Below are positions 1-11,486 of a stretch of 39,200 nt of DNA, one piece after another; positions within the stretch are counted from its first letter, which is position 1, and every line of letters starts with the position of its first letter. The notes under the pieces are model-generated. The model made no database searches and was not told where the DNA came from. It worked only from the letters and a program-made list of their open reading frames with translations. The position numbers and the translations under genes were made by a program. The DNA comes from Winslowiella iniecta (lineage in GTDB: Bacteria; Pseudomonadota; Gammaproteobacteria; Enterobacterales; Enterobacteriaceae): positions 1 through 39,200 of the forward strand of contig NZ_JRXE01000039.1 of NCBI RefSeq assembly GCF_001267535.1, given 5' to 3'.

Positions 1-21
1 CTTGCTGTTGCGAGGTGGCGT

Positions 22-49
22 ATATTACGCTTTCCTCCTTCAGAGTCAA
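22..49 (-). promoter_or_regulatory. rrn P2 promoter (leftward rRNA operon)
   Basis: On the minus strand there is a TTGACT -35 box (44-49) and a TAATAT -10 box (22-27) with a 16-bp spacer, followed by a GC-rich discriminator. This layout matches my recollection of the P2 promoter of E. coli rrnE. The rRNA genes would lie to the left, outside the window. Confidence 0.85.
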
Positions 50-144
50 CCTCTTTTTCAGAAGTTTTTCTCCGGCGGTTCAGAACTTCCTGAACCTCTC
101 AACACCGTGGCCTGTAAGCCGTTGTTCCGTGTCGATGGAGGCGC

Positions 145-172
145 ATTATAGGGAGTTCTCCGCAGGCCGCAA
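145..172 (-). promoter_or_regulatory. rrn P1 promoter
   Basis: On the minus strand a TTGCGG -35 box (167-172) and a perfect TATAAT -10 box (145-150) are separated by 16 bp, with a GCGCCTCC discriminator of the type expected for stringent control. AT-rich sequence at about 173-200 fits an UP element, and Fis sites would be expected further upstream, towards 250. P1 lies about 120 bp upstream of P2, the usual rrn arrangement. Its direction puts this rrn operon divergent from purH, as rrnE is in E. coli. Confidence 0.85.
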
Positions 173-236
173 CAGGTAAATTGCGATAAATTAACTGTTT
201 GCTGCAATCCCCAGCAAAAGGCCACCTTATACGTGG

Positions 237-257
237 TTATGCACAAACTTATCCACA
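237..257 (+). promoter_or_regulatory. two tandem DnaA boxes
   Basis: TTATGCACA (237-245) and TTATCCACA (249-257) both match the strict DnaA consensus TTATNCACA. They are head to tail with start points 12 bp apart. They lie between the upstream region of rrn P1 and the purHD promoter. What is seen is the sequence match; binding by DnaA is inferred. Confidence 0.6.
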
Positions 258-289
258 TTCATTATCAACCGCTAATTTTGACGAGCATC

Positions 290-311
290 ACGCAAACGTT
301 TTCGCTACAAT
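290..311 (+). promoter_or_regulatory. purHD promoter with PurR operator
   Basis: Positions 290-305 match the 16-bp PUR box consensus (ACGCAAACGTTTTCGN) almost perfectly. It runs straight into a TACAAT -10 box (306-311); the -35 region near 283-288 is weak. PurR with hypoxanthine or guanine is known to repress purHD in E. coli from such a site. The 5' leader is then about 140 nt and contains a GC-rich hairpin (about 328-340) and a 14-bp perfect palindrome (369-382). Confidence 0.8.
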
Positions 312-458
312 GCCGGGCGACGTACGGGCTCCCCTTTGGGGGCGTTACCTGAAACTTATTGGCTTCTCCTCTATATATAGAGAGAAAAGCTAAGCTTGAT
401 GTAACGCTCTTTCATTACCCCAAGTCATTGCGAACCAAAGCCAAGGGATATAACCACC

Positions 459-2048
459 ATGCAACAACCTCGTCCTCTACGCCGCGCGCTGCTCAGCGTG
501 TCTGATAAAGCCGGTATCCTCGAATTTGCCCAGGCACTTTCCAGCCGTGGTGTCGAACTGCTCTCTACAGGGGGCACTGCTCGCCTGCTGGCTGATGCAG
601 GCCTGCCAGTAACCGAAGTGTCGGATTACACCGGCTTCCCTGAAATGATGGATGGACGCGTCAAAACGCTGCACCCGAAAGTGCACGGTGGCATTTTAGG
701 CCGCCGCGGTCAGGATGATGCGATTATGACTCAGCACGACATCTCCCCTATCGACATGGTGGTCGTTAACCTTTATCCGTTTGCCGAAACCGTGGCCCGC
801 GAAGGTTGTTCCCTGGAAGATGCCGTTGAGAATATCGATATCGGCGGTCCGACGATGGTGCGCTCCGCCGCCAAGAACCATAAAGATGTGGCGATCGTAG
901 TAAAGAGCGGTGATTACAACGCGATCATTGCCGAGCTGGATGCCAACGACAACTCCCTGACGCTGGCAACGCGTTTCGACCTGGCGATCAAAGCCTTCGA
1001 ACACACTGCCGCCTATGACAGCATGATCGCTAACTACTTCGGTAGCCTGGTTCCGGCTTATCACGGCGAGTCCACTGAACCCGCAGGCCGCTTCCCGCGT
1101 ACGCTCAACCTCAACTTTATTAAGAAGCAGGATATGCGTTACGGCGAGAACAGCCATCAGGATGCCGCCTTCTATATAGAAGAGAAGATCACTGAAGCTT
1201 CAGTCGCTACTGCGCAGCAGGTTCAGGGCAAAGCGCTCTCTTATAACAACATCGCCGATACCGACGCCGCGCTGGAATGCGTCAAAGAGTTTAGCGAGCC
1301 GGCTTGCGTGATCGTCAAGCACGCGAACCCGTGCGGTGTGGCGGTGGGTGATGCGATCCTCGATGCTTATGAGCACGCCTACAAAACTGATCCGACTTCC
1401 GCATTCGGCGGCATTATTGCTTTCAACCGTGAACTGGACGAAGCGACTGCACAGGCGATCATCAGCCGTCAGTTTGTTGAAGTAATTATCGCCCCTTCCG
1501 CCAGCGAAGCCGCGTTGAAAGTCACCGCAGCCAAACAGAATGTGCGCGTACTGACCTGCGGCCAGTGGCAACAGCGCCAGAAAGGGCTGGATTTCAAACG
1601 TGTTAACGGCGGTTTGCTGGTACAGGACCGCGATCTGGGTATGGTCGATGAAAGCCAGCTGCGCGTCGTCAGCCAGCGTCAGCCCACTGAACAAGAGCTG
1701 CGTGATGCGCTGTTCTGCTGGAAAGTCGCGAAATTCGTTAAGTCCAATGCCATCGTTTATTCCCGCAACAATATGACCATCGGAATTGGTGCGGGTCAGA
1801 TGAGCCGCGTCTACTCCGCCAAAATTGCCGGTATTAAAGCCGCGGACGAAGGCCTGGAAGTGAAAGGCTGTGCGATGGCTTCCGACGCTTTCTTCCCGTT
1901 CCGCGATGGTATTGATGCCGCCGCCGCCGTTGGCGTCAGCTGTGTTATTCAGCCGGGTGGTTCGATTCGTGATGATGAAGTGATCGCCGCAGCCAATGAA
2001 CACGGTATTGCGATGATCTTTACCGACATGCGCCATTTCCGCCATTAA
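459..2048 (+). CDS. purH: bifunctional AICAR formyltransferase/IMP cyclohydrolase
   Basis: PurH catalyses the last two steps of de novo purine synthesis: formylation of AICAR with 10-formyl-tetrahydrofolate, then ring closure to IMP, in the cytosol. The 529-aa protein has the length of the E. coli enzyme. The N-terminal MGS-like cyclohydrolase domain (about 1-150) begins with [10 protein letters not shown] and contains the STGGTA and GRVKTLHPK motifs. The C-terminal transformylase domain contains KHANPCG, with the catalytic Lys287-His288 pair. An AAGGGA Shine-Dalgarno sequence at 443-448 fixes the ATG. It is the first gene of a purH-purD operon under a PurR box. Nothing is missing or unusual. 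Confidence 0.98.
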   Translation: MQQPRPLRRALLSVSDKAGILEFAQALSSRGVELLSTGGTARLLADAGLPVTEVSDYTGFPEMMDGRVKTLHPKVHGGILGRRGQDDAIMTQHDISPIDMVVVNLYPFAETVAREGCSLEDAVENIDIGGPTMVRSAAKNHKDVAIVVKSGDYNAIIAELDANDNSLTLATRFDLAIKAFEHTAAYDSMIANYFGSLVPAYHGESTEPAGRFPRTLNLNFIKKQDMRYGENSHQDAAFYIEEKITEASVATAQQVQGKALSYNNIADTDAALECVKEFSEPACVIVKHANPCGVAVGDAILDAYEHAYKTDPTSAFGGIIAFNRELDEATAQAIISRQFVEVIIAPSASEAALKVTAAKQNVRVLTCGQWQQRQKGLDFKRVNGGLLVQDRDLGMVDESQLRVVSQRQPTEQELRDALFCWKVAKFVKSNAIVYSRNNMTIGIGAGQMSRVYSAKIAGIKAADEGLEVKGCAMASDAFFPFRDGIDAAAAVGVSCVIQPGGSIRDDEVIAAANEHGIAMIFTDMRHFRH

Positions 2049-2069
2049 TCGTCCTTCGGAGAGTTTGTG

Positions 2070-3350
2070 ATGAAAATTTTAGTTATCGGTAATGGCGGTC
2101 GTGAACACGCACTGGCATGGAAAGCCGCCCAGTCTCCTCTGGCCGAAACGGTATTTGTCGCGCCGGGTAACGCCGGAACGGCACTGGAACCGGCGCTGCA
2201 AAACGTCGCTATCAGCGCGACCGATATTCCGGCGCTGCTGAGCTTTGCCCAGAACGAGAAAATCGATCTGACTATCGTTGGCCCGGAAGCGCCACTGGTG
2301 ATTGGCGTGGTAGATGCTTTTCGCGCGGCAGGCCTGAAGATTTTTGGCCCGACTCAGGCAGCGGCTCAGCTGGAAGGCTCAAAAGCTTTCACCAAAGATT
2401 TCCTTGCTCGCCACCAGATTCCCACCGCGGAATACCAGAACTTTACCGAAATCGAGCCCGCGCTGGCCTACGTGCGCAGCAAAGGCGCGCCGATTGTGAT
2501 TAAAGCTGACGGTCTGGCTGCCGGTAAAGGCGTGATTGTTGCGATGACGCTGCAGGAAGCGGAAGACGCCATCCAGGATATGCTGGCCGGCAATGCCTTT
2601 GGCGATGCGGGTCACCGCATTGTGGTGGAAGAGTTCCTTGATGGTGAAGAAGCCAGTTTTATCGTGATGGTTGACGGTGAGAATGTGCTGCCGATGGCCA
2701 CCAGCCAGGATCATAAACGCGTCGGCGATGGCGATACCGGCCCGAACACCGGCGGGATGGGTGCCTATTCCCCGGCGCCAGTGGTGACTGATGAGATCCA
2801 CCAGCGCGTGATGGACGAAGTGATCTGGCCAACCGTTCGCGGCATGGCAGCAGAAGGCAACACCTACACCGGCTTCCTGTATGCCGGCCTGATGATCGGC
2901 AGCAACAATCAGCCGAAAGTGATCGAATTTAACTGCCGCTTTGGCGATCCGGAAACGCAGCCGATCATGTTGCGCCTGCAATCGGATCTGGTCGATCTTT
3001 GTCTCGCGGCCTGCGACGGCAAATTAGATCAAAAAGATTCGCAGTGGGATCCGCGCCCTTCACTGGGTGTGGTGCTGGCGGCTGGCGGTTATCCGGGCAA
3101 CTACAATACCGGCGACCAGATCCACGGATTACCGCTGGAAGAGGTGGCTGACGGTAAAGTCTTCCACGCCGGAACCACCATGCAGGATGATCTGGTGGTG
3201 ACTAACGGTGGACGCGTGCTGTGCGTAACCGCACTGGGTGATGATGTAGCCGCCGCACAACAGCGCGCTTATCAGCTGATGGAGCACATCTCCTGGAGTG
3301 GCAGCTTCTGCCGTAAAGATATCGGTTACCGCGCGATTAACCGTAAGTAA
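2070..3350 (+). CDS. purD: phosphoribosylamine--glycine ligase (GAR synthetase)
   Basis: PurD joins glycine to 5-phosphoribosylamine using ATP, the second step of purine synthesis. The 426-aa protein begins with the VIGNGGREHAL motif of the N-terminal domain, followed by an ATP-grasp domain with KADGLAAGKGV, DGEEASF, TGPNTGGMGAYSP and the metal-binding EFNCRFGDPETQ. It closely follows the E. coli sequence. A GTG at 2067 lies directly before the ATG at 2070; the ATG matches the known N-terminus and has CGGAGAG about 7 nt upstream, so it is preferred. The gene begins 21 nt after purH and shares its promoter. A 32-bp palindrome follows the stop. Confidence 0.97.
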   Translation: MKILVIGNGGREHALAWKAAQSPLAETVFVAPGNAGTALEPALQNVAISATDIPALLSFAQNEKIDLTIVGPEAPLVIGVVDAFRAAGLKIFGPTQAAAQLEGSKAFTKDFLARHQIPTAEYQNFTEIEPALAYVRSKGAPIVIKADGLAAGKGVIVAMTLQEAEDAIQDMLAGNAFGDAGHRIVVEEFLDGEEASFIVMVDGENVLPMATSQDHKRVGDGDTGPNTGGMGAYSPAPVVTDEIHQRVMDEVIWPTVRGMAAEGNTYTGFLYAGLMIGSNNQPKVIEFNCRFGDPETQPIMLRLQSDLVDLCLAACDGKLDQKDSQWDPRPSLGVVLAAGGYPGNYNTGDQIHGLPLEEVADGKVFHAGTTMQDDLVVTNGGRVLCVTALGDDVAAAQQRAYQLMEHISWSGSFCRKDIGYRAINRK

Positions 3351-3354
3351 GCTG

Positions 3355-3386
3355 TTTGCAGGGCGGCGTTAACGCCGCCCTGCAAA
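3355..3386. terminator. 32-bp perfect palindrome between purD and yjaH
   Basis: The two 16-base arms around the centre at 3370/3371 are perfectly complementary and very GC-rich. The gene on each side ends here (purD rightward, yjaH leftward), so it probably protects or ends both transcripts. Neither strand carries a U-run after the hairpin: A residues follow on the plus strand. It is therefore not a standard intrinsic terminator. Confidence 0.55.
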
Positions 3387-3393
3387 AAACCTG

Positions 3394-4047
3394 TCAGAAA
3401 TCTTCTTCCTTCGGTTCCCACTGGCAGTAATCTTCATTGGCCACCAGCAGCAGCTGCGTGCCTTCTGGCGCTTCCAGCCACGCGATGCTTACCGGAATCC
3501 GTGAGCGGCTCTGCCGCTGTGCAATATTTGTTAATGCGCGGTCATCCAGTGCCGGCTTCTCCAGCTTTCCCTGACAGGTTTTCACTTCGCCATTCGCCAG
3601 CCAGTGCCCCTGTTTCAGCATTACACGCCCGCTAAGCAATGCATCGCTGATTTTCAGCATCCGTTGTGCATCGAAGAGATAAAGCTCTACAGCGTCCGCT
3701 GAGACCGCTTCACGCCGTCCCTGCAACTGACGCTGCATAAAATTGAGGTTTCCCTGCTGATCGAAACGTAAGGTGACGTCATCAGGGTAAGCGCCTTTGA
3801 TGTGCCGTTCGATGGAAACCAGCTTGCCAGCCTGCCAGTTGTAATCGGTGATTTCAGTCGCGTCGCCATTAAACGGGCTGAACACCGTCATCATATGGGC
3901 CACTTCCTGCTGACTGTCTTTACGCCAGATGCGCACCGCGCCGCGATCGGCCAGATAACCGCTGGCGGTAAAATCCGGCAGGGAAGAACGCGAGCTGCAA
4001 CCCGCAAGGAGGATCATTGAAAGAATTATTACGGACTTGAATTTCAT
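3394..4047 (-). CDS. yjaH: DUF1481 lipoprotein, YjaH-like
   Basis: This 217-aa protein starts with a lipoprotein signal peptide: charged start, hydrophobic core, and a lipobox LLAGC with the acylated Cys at residue 16, followed by Ser-Ser, which suggests sorting to the outer membrane. The rest is soluble with no recognisable catalytic motif. Length, position between hupA and purD, and overall character match E. coli YjaH (DUF1481), whose function is unknown. In E. coli the zraP-zraSR genes lie between yjaH and purD; here there are only 43 bp, so that zinc-response system is absent from this site. Start chosen at the ATG that directly begins the signal peptide. Confidence 0.85.
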   Translation of the reverse strand: MKFKSVIILSMILLAGCSSRSSLPDFTASGYLADRGAVRIWRKDSQQEVAHMMTVFSPFNGDATEITDYNWQAGKLVSIERHIKGAYPDDVTLRFDQQGNLNFMQRQLQGRREAVSADAVELYLFDAQRMLKISDALLSGRVMLKQGHWLANGEVKTCQGKLEKPALDDRALTNIAQRQSRSRIPVSIAWLEAPEGTQLLLVANEDYCQWEPKEEDF

Positions 4048-4125
4048 AAGGCGTCATCGTCGCTGTCAGATTTGGTGCGAGCACGGCACCAGCCGAATAT
4101 GACAAGTAAGATAGCCTGGACACTC

Positions 4126-4155
4126 AAAAAAACAAAAGGAGCGATTAATCGCTCC
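4126..4155 (-). terminator. hupA intrinsic terminator
   Basis: An 18-bp perfect palindrome (4138-4155, GGAGCGATT arm) is followed on the minus strand by a T-rich tract (4126-4137). It lies 29 nt after the hupA stop codon and upstream of yjaH, so it ends hupA transcription. Confidence 0.85.
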
Positions 4156-4183
4156 CAGTGTTCAAACCTTCACTGTAACGCTA

Positions 4184-4456
4184 TTACTTAACAGCGTCTT
4201 TCAGTGCTTTACCAGATACGAATGCCGGTACGTTTGCAGCAGCAATTTTGATTTCGTTGCCAGTCTGCGGGTTGCGGCCAGTACGCTCAGCACGGTGGTT
4301 AACTTTAAAAGTACCAAAACCAACCAGTTGTACAGCATCACCTTCTTTCAGAGACTCAGTAATCGCAGCCAGGGTGGATTCCAGAGCAGCTTTAGCCTGG
4401 GTCTTAGACAGGTCCGCTTTGTCCGCAATTACATCAATCAGTTGAGTCTTGTTCAT
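4184..4456 (-). CDS. hupA: DNA-binding protein HU-alpha
   Basis: HU is the abundant nucleoid protein that bends and compacts DNA as an HU-alpha/beta dimer. The 90-aa sequence is essentially that of E. coli Hup[12 protein letters not shown] at the N-terminus, the [18 protein letters not shown] beta-arm with its DNA-intercalating proline, and a C-terminal helix ending in DAVK. The start is supported by an AAGGATAACTT ribosome-binding region. It has its own terminator downstream and about 190 bp of spacer upstream, so it can be transcribed alone. Confidence 0.98.
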   Translation of the reverse strand: MNKTQLIDVIADKADLSKTQAKAALESTLAAITESLKEGDAVQLVGFGTFKVNHRAERTGRNPQTGNEIKIAAANVPAFVSGKALKDAVK

Positions 4457-4643
4457 AAGTTATCCTTACAGTGTATTTATCGCTTGCTAAGCATCAAGTG
4501 CGAGGGAAAAGCCAGATTCGGCACTCTTCAGCCTGCACGCACCGATAGCCACATTTTTCAGCCCCCCAAATGTAGACCAGACAGGGGGCGAATGTGAAGC
4601 CTTTAGGCATGACAAATCAGGCGTGAAGTCACGTTTTATCGCC

Positions 4644-5234
4644 TTACTGCTGAAAATTTATACCGATGTTACTGATTCCCGACTCACGCAGGTCAGATCG
4701 CAGTCCTTTAATCAGATCCAGGTCCCGCTCCTCGCAGGCTGCCAGCAGGCGGAAAATCTCCCACTGGATGTCCCATTCCTCTGCCACAGCCGGGTTCTCT
4801 TTTAGCTCTTCATCGGTCATTTCGCGACCGGCCTGGGTCATTTCGAGGATGGCAACGGTGGTGATTGAGGTCTCACTCACTTCAATCGCATGGGCTAACG
4901 TTTCGCCGCTCAGACGTGAGTGCAGCAACTCGCTCAGCGCCACACAGGCATCAATTGCCGGGTGCACGCCGTAGACGTCGTAATCCTCTGCCGCCGGGAT
5001 CGCTTCTTCCAGTTTTTCCAGCTGGCTGTCGAAATTCACTTTGGCATCTTTCACCACCAGCGTTTCCCATATCAGATCGAGGATACGGCGATACAGCTGA
5101 GGATCGGCAAAACCGGTCTGCTGGCAGAATGCCCAGTAGTTGGGATACATACGCTCGCACAGGCAAGCCATAAAAGTAACGTGCTGCCAGCTTTCGAGCT
5201 TTTCCAGCCGCAGATGAATCGGATTACGTAACAT
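4644..5234 (-). CDS. yjaG: DUF416 family protein YjaG
   Basis: This 196-aa cytosolic acidic protein has the same length as E. coli YjaG and shares long blocks with it (for example LESWQHVTFMACLCERMYPNY near the N-terminus, and VKDAKVNFDSQLEKLEEA). It belongs to DUF416, mostly helical, with no known enzymatic activity. It lies 65 bp downstream of nfi and upstream of hupA, the conserved enterobacterial order, and is probably read from the hemE-nfi transcript. No unusual feature. Function remains unknown. Confidence 0.93.
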   Translation of the reverse strand: MLRNPIHLRLEKLESWQHVTFMACLCERMYPNYWAFCQQTGFADPQLYRRILDLIWETLVVKDAKVNFDSQLEKLEEAIPAAEDYDVYGVHPAIDACVALSELLHSRLSGETLAHAIEVSETSITTVAILEMTQAGREMTDEELKENPAVAEEWDIQWEIFRLLAACEERDLDLIKGLRSDLRESGISNIGINFQQ

Positions 5235-5299
5235 GTTGGGATCTCATAGACATTGACGCGCGGCCTGCAGTGTACCTGAAAAGCCGCTGACTCACACCG

Positions 5300-5968
5300 T
5301 TAACCCTGCTGCTGCCAGCGCACGAAAGCCGTGCGTTGCGAGGCGACAGCATCTGCCCAGCGGGTGGGTTCCGGCAGGCGATAGCCTGACATACAGTTTT
5401 CTACCCATTGCAGCGCGGTATCCTGACTGACGCGATGGCCGGTTGACACAAACAGCGGGTTGCAGCGCTTTTTACTGCGCCATACCCAGCCGAGCTGCTC
5501 GCCTTTGTCCAGCAGTGGCTGACGGGAACCGGGCTCTTCATCGAGCGGCTCAAAACGACCACACAAACGCCGTTTTGCCACGCCAATGGTCGGCACATCC
5601 ACCAGCAGACCAAAGTGGCTGGCAACGCCTAACCGACGCGGATGCGAAATGCCGTGACCATCGACCAGCACCAGATCGGGTCGATGCTCCAGCATTTGCC
5701 AGGCCGCCAGTAGCGCCGGATATTCACGAAAGGAGAGAAAGCCAGGAATATAGGGCATGGTGGTGGCGACGCGCGCCACCTTGTGTTCAATCAGTTTTAA
5801 CGAGGGATATTCCAGTATCACCAGCGCCGCGCGGGTGACGTCGCCATGTTGTTCAAACCCGACATCCGCACCGGCAATCAGGCGCGGCGGTAAACAATCA
5901 AAGTCATCGTGGCGAACCACTTCCGCCGCCCGGGCAAGCTGCTCAGCGCGCAGCGCCTGAATATCCAT
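5300..5968 (-). CDS. nfi: endonuclease V (deoxyinosine 3' endonuclease)
   Basis: Endonuclease V nicks DNA (and in some cases RNA) one phosphodiester 3' of deoxyinosine, starting repair of deaminated adenine. The 222-aa protein carries the metal-binding residues Asp35 (GADVGF), Glu82 and Asp103 (VDGHG), and the [11 protein letters not shown] wedge motif with Tyr73-Ile-Pro-Gly, which inserts at the lesion. Length matches the E. coli enzyme (about 223 aa). The ATG lies 2 nt after the hemE stop, so the two are surely co-transcribed. Confidence 0.96.
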   Translation of the reverse strand: MDIQALRAEQLARAAEVVRHDDFDCLPPRLIAGADVGFEQHGDVTRAALVILEYPSLKLIEHKVARVATTMPYIPGFLSFREYPALLAAWQMLEHRPDLVLVDGHGISHPRRLGVASHFGLLVDVPTIGVAKRRLCGRFEPLDEEPGSRQPLLDKGEQLGWVWRSKKRCNPLFVSTGHRVSQDTALQWVENCMSGYRLPEPTRWADAVASQRTAFVRWQQQG

Positions 5969-5970
5969 GC

Positions 5971-7038
5971 TTACTCCTGATGGTAAGGACGCGATAACGC
6001 GTGCACTGCCTCCACAAACGCACCGGCATGCTCGGGTGGCACATCCTGATGAATACCGTGTCCCAGATTAAACACGTGGCCGTTACCTTTACCGAAACCT
6101 TGCAGAATGCCCGCCACTTCCTGCTGGATGCGTTCTGGCGAAGCATAAAGCATAGAAGGGTCCATATTGCCCTGCAACGCCACTTTATCGCCTACGCGAC
6201 GACGCGCATCGGCGATATCGGTGGTCCAGTCGAGGCCCAGCGCATCACAGCCGGTCGCCGCCATCTCTTCCAGCCACTGACCGCCGCCTTTGGTAAACAG
6301 CGTCACCGGCACGCGACGACCTTCATTTTCACGCAGCAGACCATCAACGATTTTATGCATGTACCAGAGCGAGAAATCACGATAGTCGCGACCGGTCAGC
6401 ACGCCGCCCCAGGTATCAAAAATCATCAGTGACTGCGCACCCGCACGGATCTGGGCGTTCAGATACAGCGTGACGCTGTCTGCCAGCTTATCCAGCATCA
6501 GGTGCAGCGTTTCCGGCTCGGCGTACATCATTTTTTTGATTTTGGTGAAAGCTTTGCTGCTACCGCCTTCCACCATGTAGGTCGCCAGCGTCCACGGACT
6601 GCCGGAGAAACCGATCAGCGGGACTTCGCCCTTCAGATTCTTGCGAATGGTGCGTACCGCATTCATCACGTAACCCAGCTCTTGTTCCGGGTCCGGGATC
6701 GGCAATTTTTCCACGTCGGCACGACAGGTAATCGGCGAGGAGAAACGCGGGCCTTCGCCGGTTTCAAAGTAGAGCCCTAAGCCCATCGCATCAGGAATGG
6801 TCAGGATATCGGAGAACAGGATCGCCGCATCAAGCGGATAACGTCGCAGGGGTTGCAGCGTGACTTCACACGCCAGTTCGGCATTCTTGCACAGCGACAT
6901 AAAGTCGCCAGCCTCAGCGCGAGTGGCTTTGTACTCTGGCAAATAACGTCCCGCCTGGCGCATCATCCATACCGGGGTGATATCAACGGGCTGGCGCAGC
7001 AGAGCACGCAGGTAACGATCGTTCTTCAATTCACTCAT
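5971..7038 (-). CDS. hemE: uroporphyrinogen decarboxylase
   Basis: HemE removes four acetate carboxyl groups from uroporphyrinogen III to give coproporphyrinogen III in haem synthesis. The protein (355 aa) shows the family signatures [15 protein letters not shown] near the N-terminus, with the substrate-contacting arginines, FSDIL with the catalytic Asp, [16 protein letters not shown], and [13 protein letters not shown] near the C-terminus. Two ATG codons are adjacent (7041 and 7038). The second matches the known MxELKN start and lies about 7 nt from GAGAG, so it was chosen. It is followed directly by nfi, and nudC lies 35 bp upstream. Confidence 0.96.
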   Translation of the reverse strand: MSELKNDRYLRALLRQPVDITPVWMMRQAGRYLPEYKATRAEAGDFMSLCKNAELACEVTLQPLRRYPLDAAILFSDILTIPDAMGLGLYFETGEGPRFSSPITCRADVEKLPIPDPEQELGYVMNAVRTIRKNLKGEVPLIGFSGSPWTLATYMVEGGSSKAFTKIKKMMYAEPETLHLMLDKLADSVTLYLNAQIRAGAQSLMIFDTWGGVLTGRDYRDFSLWYMHKIVDGLLRENEGRRVPVTLFTKGGGQWLEEMAATGCDALGLDWTTDIADARRRVGDKVALQGNMDPSMLYASPERIQQEVAGILQGFGKGNGHVFNLGHGIHQDVPPEHAGAFVEAVHALSRPYHQE

Positions 7039-7076
7039 CATCAGACTCTCTCAAAAACAGGTGCTCAGTATATCAC

Positions 7077-7850
7077 TCATTCCGCTTCGGCGCGGCACAG
7101 TGCAACAGTATCCTCAATCAGCCGGCGTGCCACCGTGCCCGGCGGCGGTAACAGCGGCAGGTCGTCATAACGATACCAGCCAGCGTCAATCAGCTCTTTA
7201 CCATCGTGCTGCAATGCCCCTGCATCATATTCGGCCATAAACGCCATCATCAGTGAATGAGGGAACGGCCATGGCTGCGAAGTGACATACCGCACGTTCT
7301 TCACCTTGACGTTGCTCTCTTCCATCACTTCACGCGCAACGGCCTGCTCCAGCGTTTCGCCAACCTCGACAAACCCGGCCAGCACGGTATAAATACCGTT
7401 GCGATGACGGGCATGCTGCGCCAGCAGAATCTCTTCGCCACGGCGAATGGCGACAATAATGCAGGGCGCGATTTGCGGATAGTAGCGCTGGCGACAGTGG
7501 CCGCAGAGACAGGCGTTTTCGCTTTTACTGTGGTGCATTTCGTGGCCGCAATAGCCGCACCAGCGATGAGAACGGAAGAACTCAGCCAGCTGGACGCCGC
7601 GGCCCGCCAGCTGAAACAACCCGACATCCTGATCGATAATCTGCCGCACCGATCCCATATTTTCCGTGCGGTTCTCGCGGATCAACCACACCTTTTCGCC
7701 CTGCCATTCGCCGATAAGCGATCCTTTCGATCCTGTCAGCCCAAAAGTCTGCGCATTACCATGCGGCAGATCACCGTTCGGCAACCAAAGTTTCTGCTCA
7801 TGGCTGACAACCCACCAGCCAGCGTCTACGCTTGAAATCTCATGTTCCAT
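7077..7850 (-). CDS. nudC: NAD-capped RNA hydrolase / NADH pyrophosphatase
   Basis: NudC removes the NAD cap from the 5' end of RNAs and hydrolyses NAD(H). The 257-aa protein has an N-terminal domain, a zinc ribbon with Cys98, Cys101, Cys116 and Cys119, and a Nudix domain with the box GX5EX7REUXEE beginning at about residue 159. The QPWPFP motif after the Nudix box marks the NADH-pyrophosphatase subgroup. One oddity: the Nudix consensus Gly near the end of the box is Asn180 here (EESNV instead of EESGI in E. coli as I recall it). The catalytic glutamates are intact, so activity is expected. It begins a nudC-hemE-nfi-yjaG run and is divergent from rsd. Confidence 0.95.
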   Translation of the reverse strand: MEHEISSVDAGWWVVSHEQKLWLPNGDLPHGNAQTFGLTGSKGSLIGEWQGEKVWLIRENRTENMGSVRQIIDQDVGLFQLAGRGVQLAEFFRSHRWCGYCGHEMHHSKSENACLCGHCRQRYYPQIAPCIIVAIRRGEEILLAQHARHRNGIYTVLAGFVEVGETLEQAVAREVMEESNVKVKNVRYVTSQPWPFPHSLMMAFMAEYDAGALQHDGKELIDAGWYRYDDLPLLPPPGTVARRLIEDTVALCRAEAE

Positions 7851-7900
7851 AAAATTTGTTATCCTTTGCTTTAACAGGCACTCTGTAGTACTGATGTTAA

Positions 7901-7929
7901 GTATTCGGAAAGATGCTTTAAACTATAAT
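7901..7929 (+). promoter_or_regulatory. probable rsd promoter
   Basis: A perfect TATAAT -10 box lies at 7924-7929, 39 bp before the rsd start codon. The -35 region 17 bp upstream (7901-7906, GTATTC) is poor, which would fit use by sigma-S or another activator. The assignment rests mainly on the -10 box and position. Confidence 0.5.
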
Positions 7930-7968
7930 ACCCAAAGTAGCAGGGTATTTACTCACACGGAGTCGATC

Positions 7969-8475
7969 ATGCTTAACCAGTTAGATGCTCTGGCCGCACG
8001 CGTCGGTGGTAGTAATGAACTGGTGGATCACTGGTTAAATGCCCGCAGACCGCTACTGGCCGCCTATTATCAGTTAGTGGGTATGAAGCCTAACAAAGAT
8101 CCACTGACTGCACTTGACGATGAAGCTCTGGATAACTTTTGTCAGAGACTGGTGGATTACCTTTCCACCGGGCACTTCAATATCTATGAACGCATCATCA
8201 ATGAACTGCAGGGTGACAGCCCGCTGATTGCGGCTTCCCAGATTTATCCGGCGTTGCAGGCCAATACTGAGCAGATCATGGATTATTACGATACGCACCT
8301 GGAAACGGCGATTGACGATGATAACTGTCTGGAATTCCAGCAGGCATTATCCGGCGTGGGTGAAGCACTGGAAGCACGCTTTACTCTCGAAGATAAGCTG
8401 ATTCAACTCGCCTTCGACCATCAGCTGCGCCCCCTGCCGGCAGCTAATGAGGCCACGCTGGTTCGTCCGGCGTAA
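7969..8475 (+). CDS. rsd: regulator of sigma D (anti-sigma70 factor)
   Basis: Rsd binds the housekeeping sigma-70 subunit in stationary phase and lowers its share of RNA polymerase; in E. coli it also influences SpoT through HPr. The 168-aa protein starts MLNQLDALAARVGGSNELVDHWL, and continues with the RRPLLAAYYQLVGMKP segment typical of Rsd/AlgQ proteins. The reading frame is open for another 300 bp upstream, but that part overlaps nudC on the opposite strand. The ATG at 7969 matches the known N-terminus and is preceded by ACACGGAG. It is divergent from nudC and is followed by a terminator. Confidence 0.93.
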   Translation: MLNQLDALAARVGGSNELVDHWLNARRPLLAAYYQLVGMKPNKDPLTALDDEALDNFCQRLVDYLSTGHFNIYERIINELQGDSPLIAASQIYPALQANTEQIMDYYDTHLETAIDDDNCLEFQQALSGVGEALEARFTLEDKLIQLAFDHQLRPLPAANEATLVRPA

Positions 8476-8516
8476 CGATTATCAGTTGGTAAATTCCTTG
8501 TAGTTTGCCGAAAGCC

Positions 8517-8543
8517 CCCCTATGCTGGAGGGGTTATTTTTTG
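8517..8543 (+). terminator. rsd terminator
   Basis: A short hairpin (CCCCT at 8517-8521 pairing with AGGGG at 8529-8533, 7-nt loop) is followed by a T-rich tract (8534-8542). It lies about 40 nt after the rsd stop and just upstream of the thiC riboswitch, separating the two units. The stem is short, so some read-through is possible. Confidence 0.65.
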
Positions 8544-8566
8544 GTTGAGTTTCATCCAACCAACAT

Positions 8567-8650
8567 CTTGTCGGAGTGCCCCCCGGGGCTGAGACCGTTA
8601 ATTCGGGATCCGCGGAACCTGATCAGGTTAGTACCTGCGAAGGGAACAAG
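8567..8650 (+). promoter_or_regulatory. TPP riboswitch (THI element)
   Basis: The conserved thi-box parts are visible: GGGGCTGAGA near 8584-8594, CCTGATCAGGTTAGTACCTGCG near 8618-8639, and GAAGGGAACAAG at its end. CTTGT (8567-8571) pairs with ACAAG (8646-8650) to close helix P1. It lies 105 nt upstream of thiC. Downstream, CGGTGT (8667-8672) can pair with ACACCG (8689-8694), a possible part of the expression platform. Thiamine pyrophosphate should switch off thiCE. Confidence 0.95.
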
Positions 8651-8751
8651 AGTAAGCAATCTGCTTCGGTGTTTGCCGACACGTCGTCACACCGTCTGTT
8701 ACTCCCTCCGAACTCCGGACAAGCCATTTTCCCTATGTAATCAGGATATGA

Positions 8752-11330
<2,579 letters not shown>

Positions 11331-11486
11331 CCGGAAAGCGTCTCGCGGCAAAAAGTAAGCTGATGCAACGGCGGTAAAAAGGTTTCGGCACGGGCCGCAA
11401 GCCACTCAACCGCGGCTGGCAGCAATAACCGACAGCGCTATAGTGGCGTGGTCGATAACAAGCTCGTTATCGTCCGGGGCCGGCTA

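Noticed and set aside
696..2045. Long open frames antisense to purH (153 and 281 codons)
   Set aside because: They are mirror frames of the well-supported purH gene, with no ribosome-binding site or recognisable domain.
7666..7968. Upstream extension of rsd into nudC
   Set aside because: The frame is open, but the known Rsd N-terminus and the ribosome-binding site place the start at 7969.
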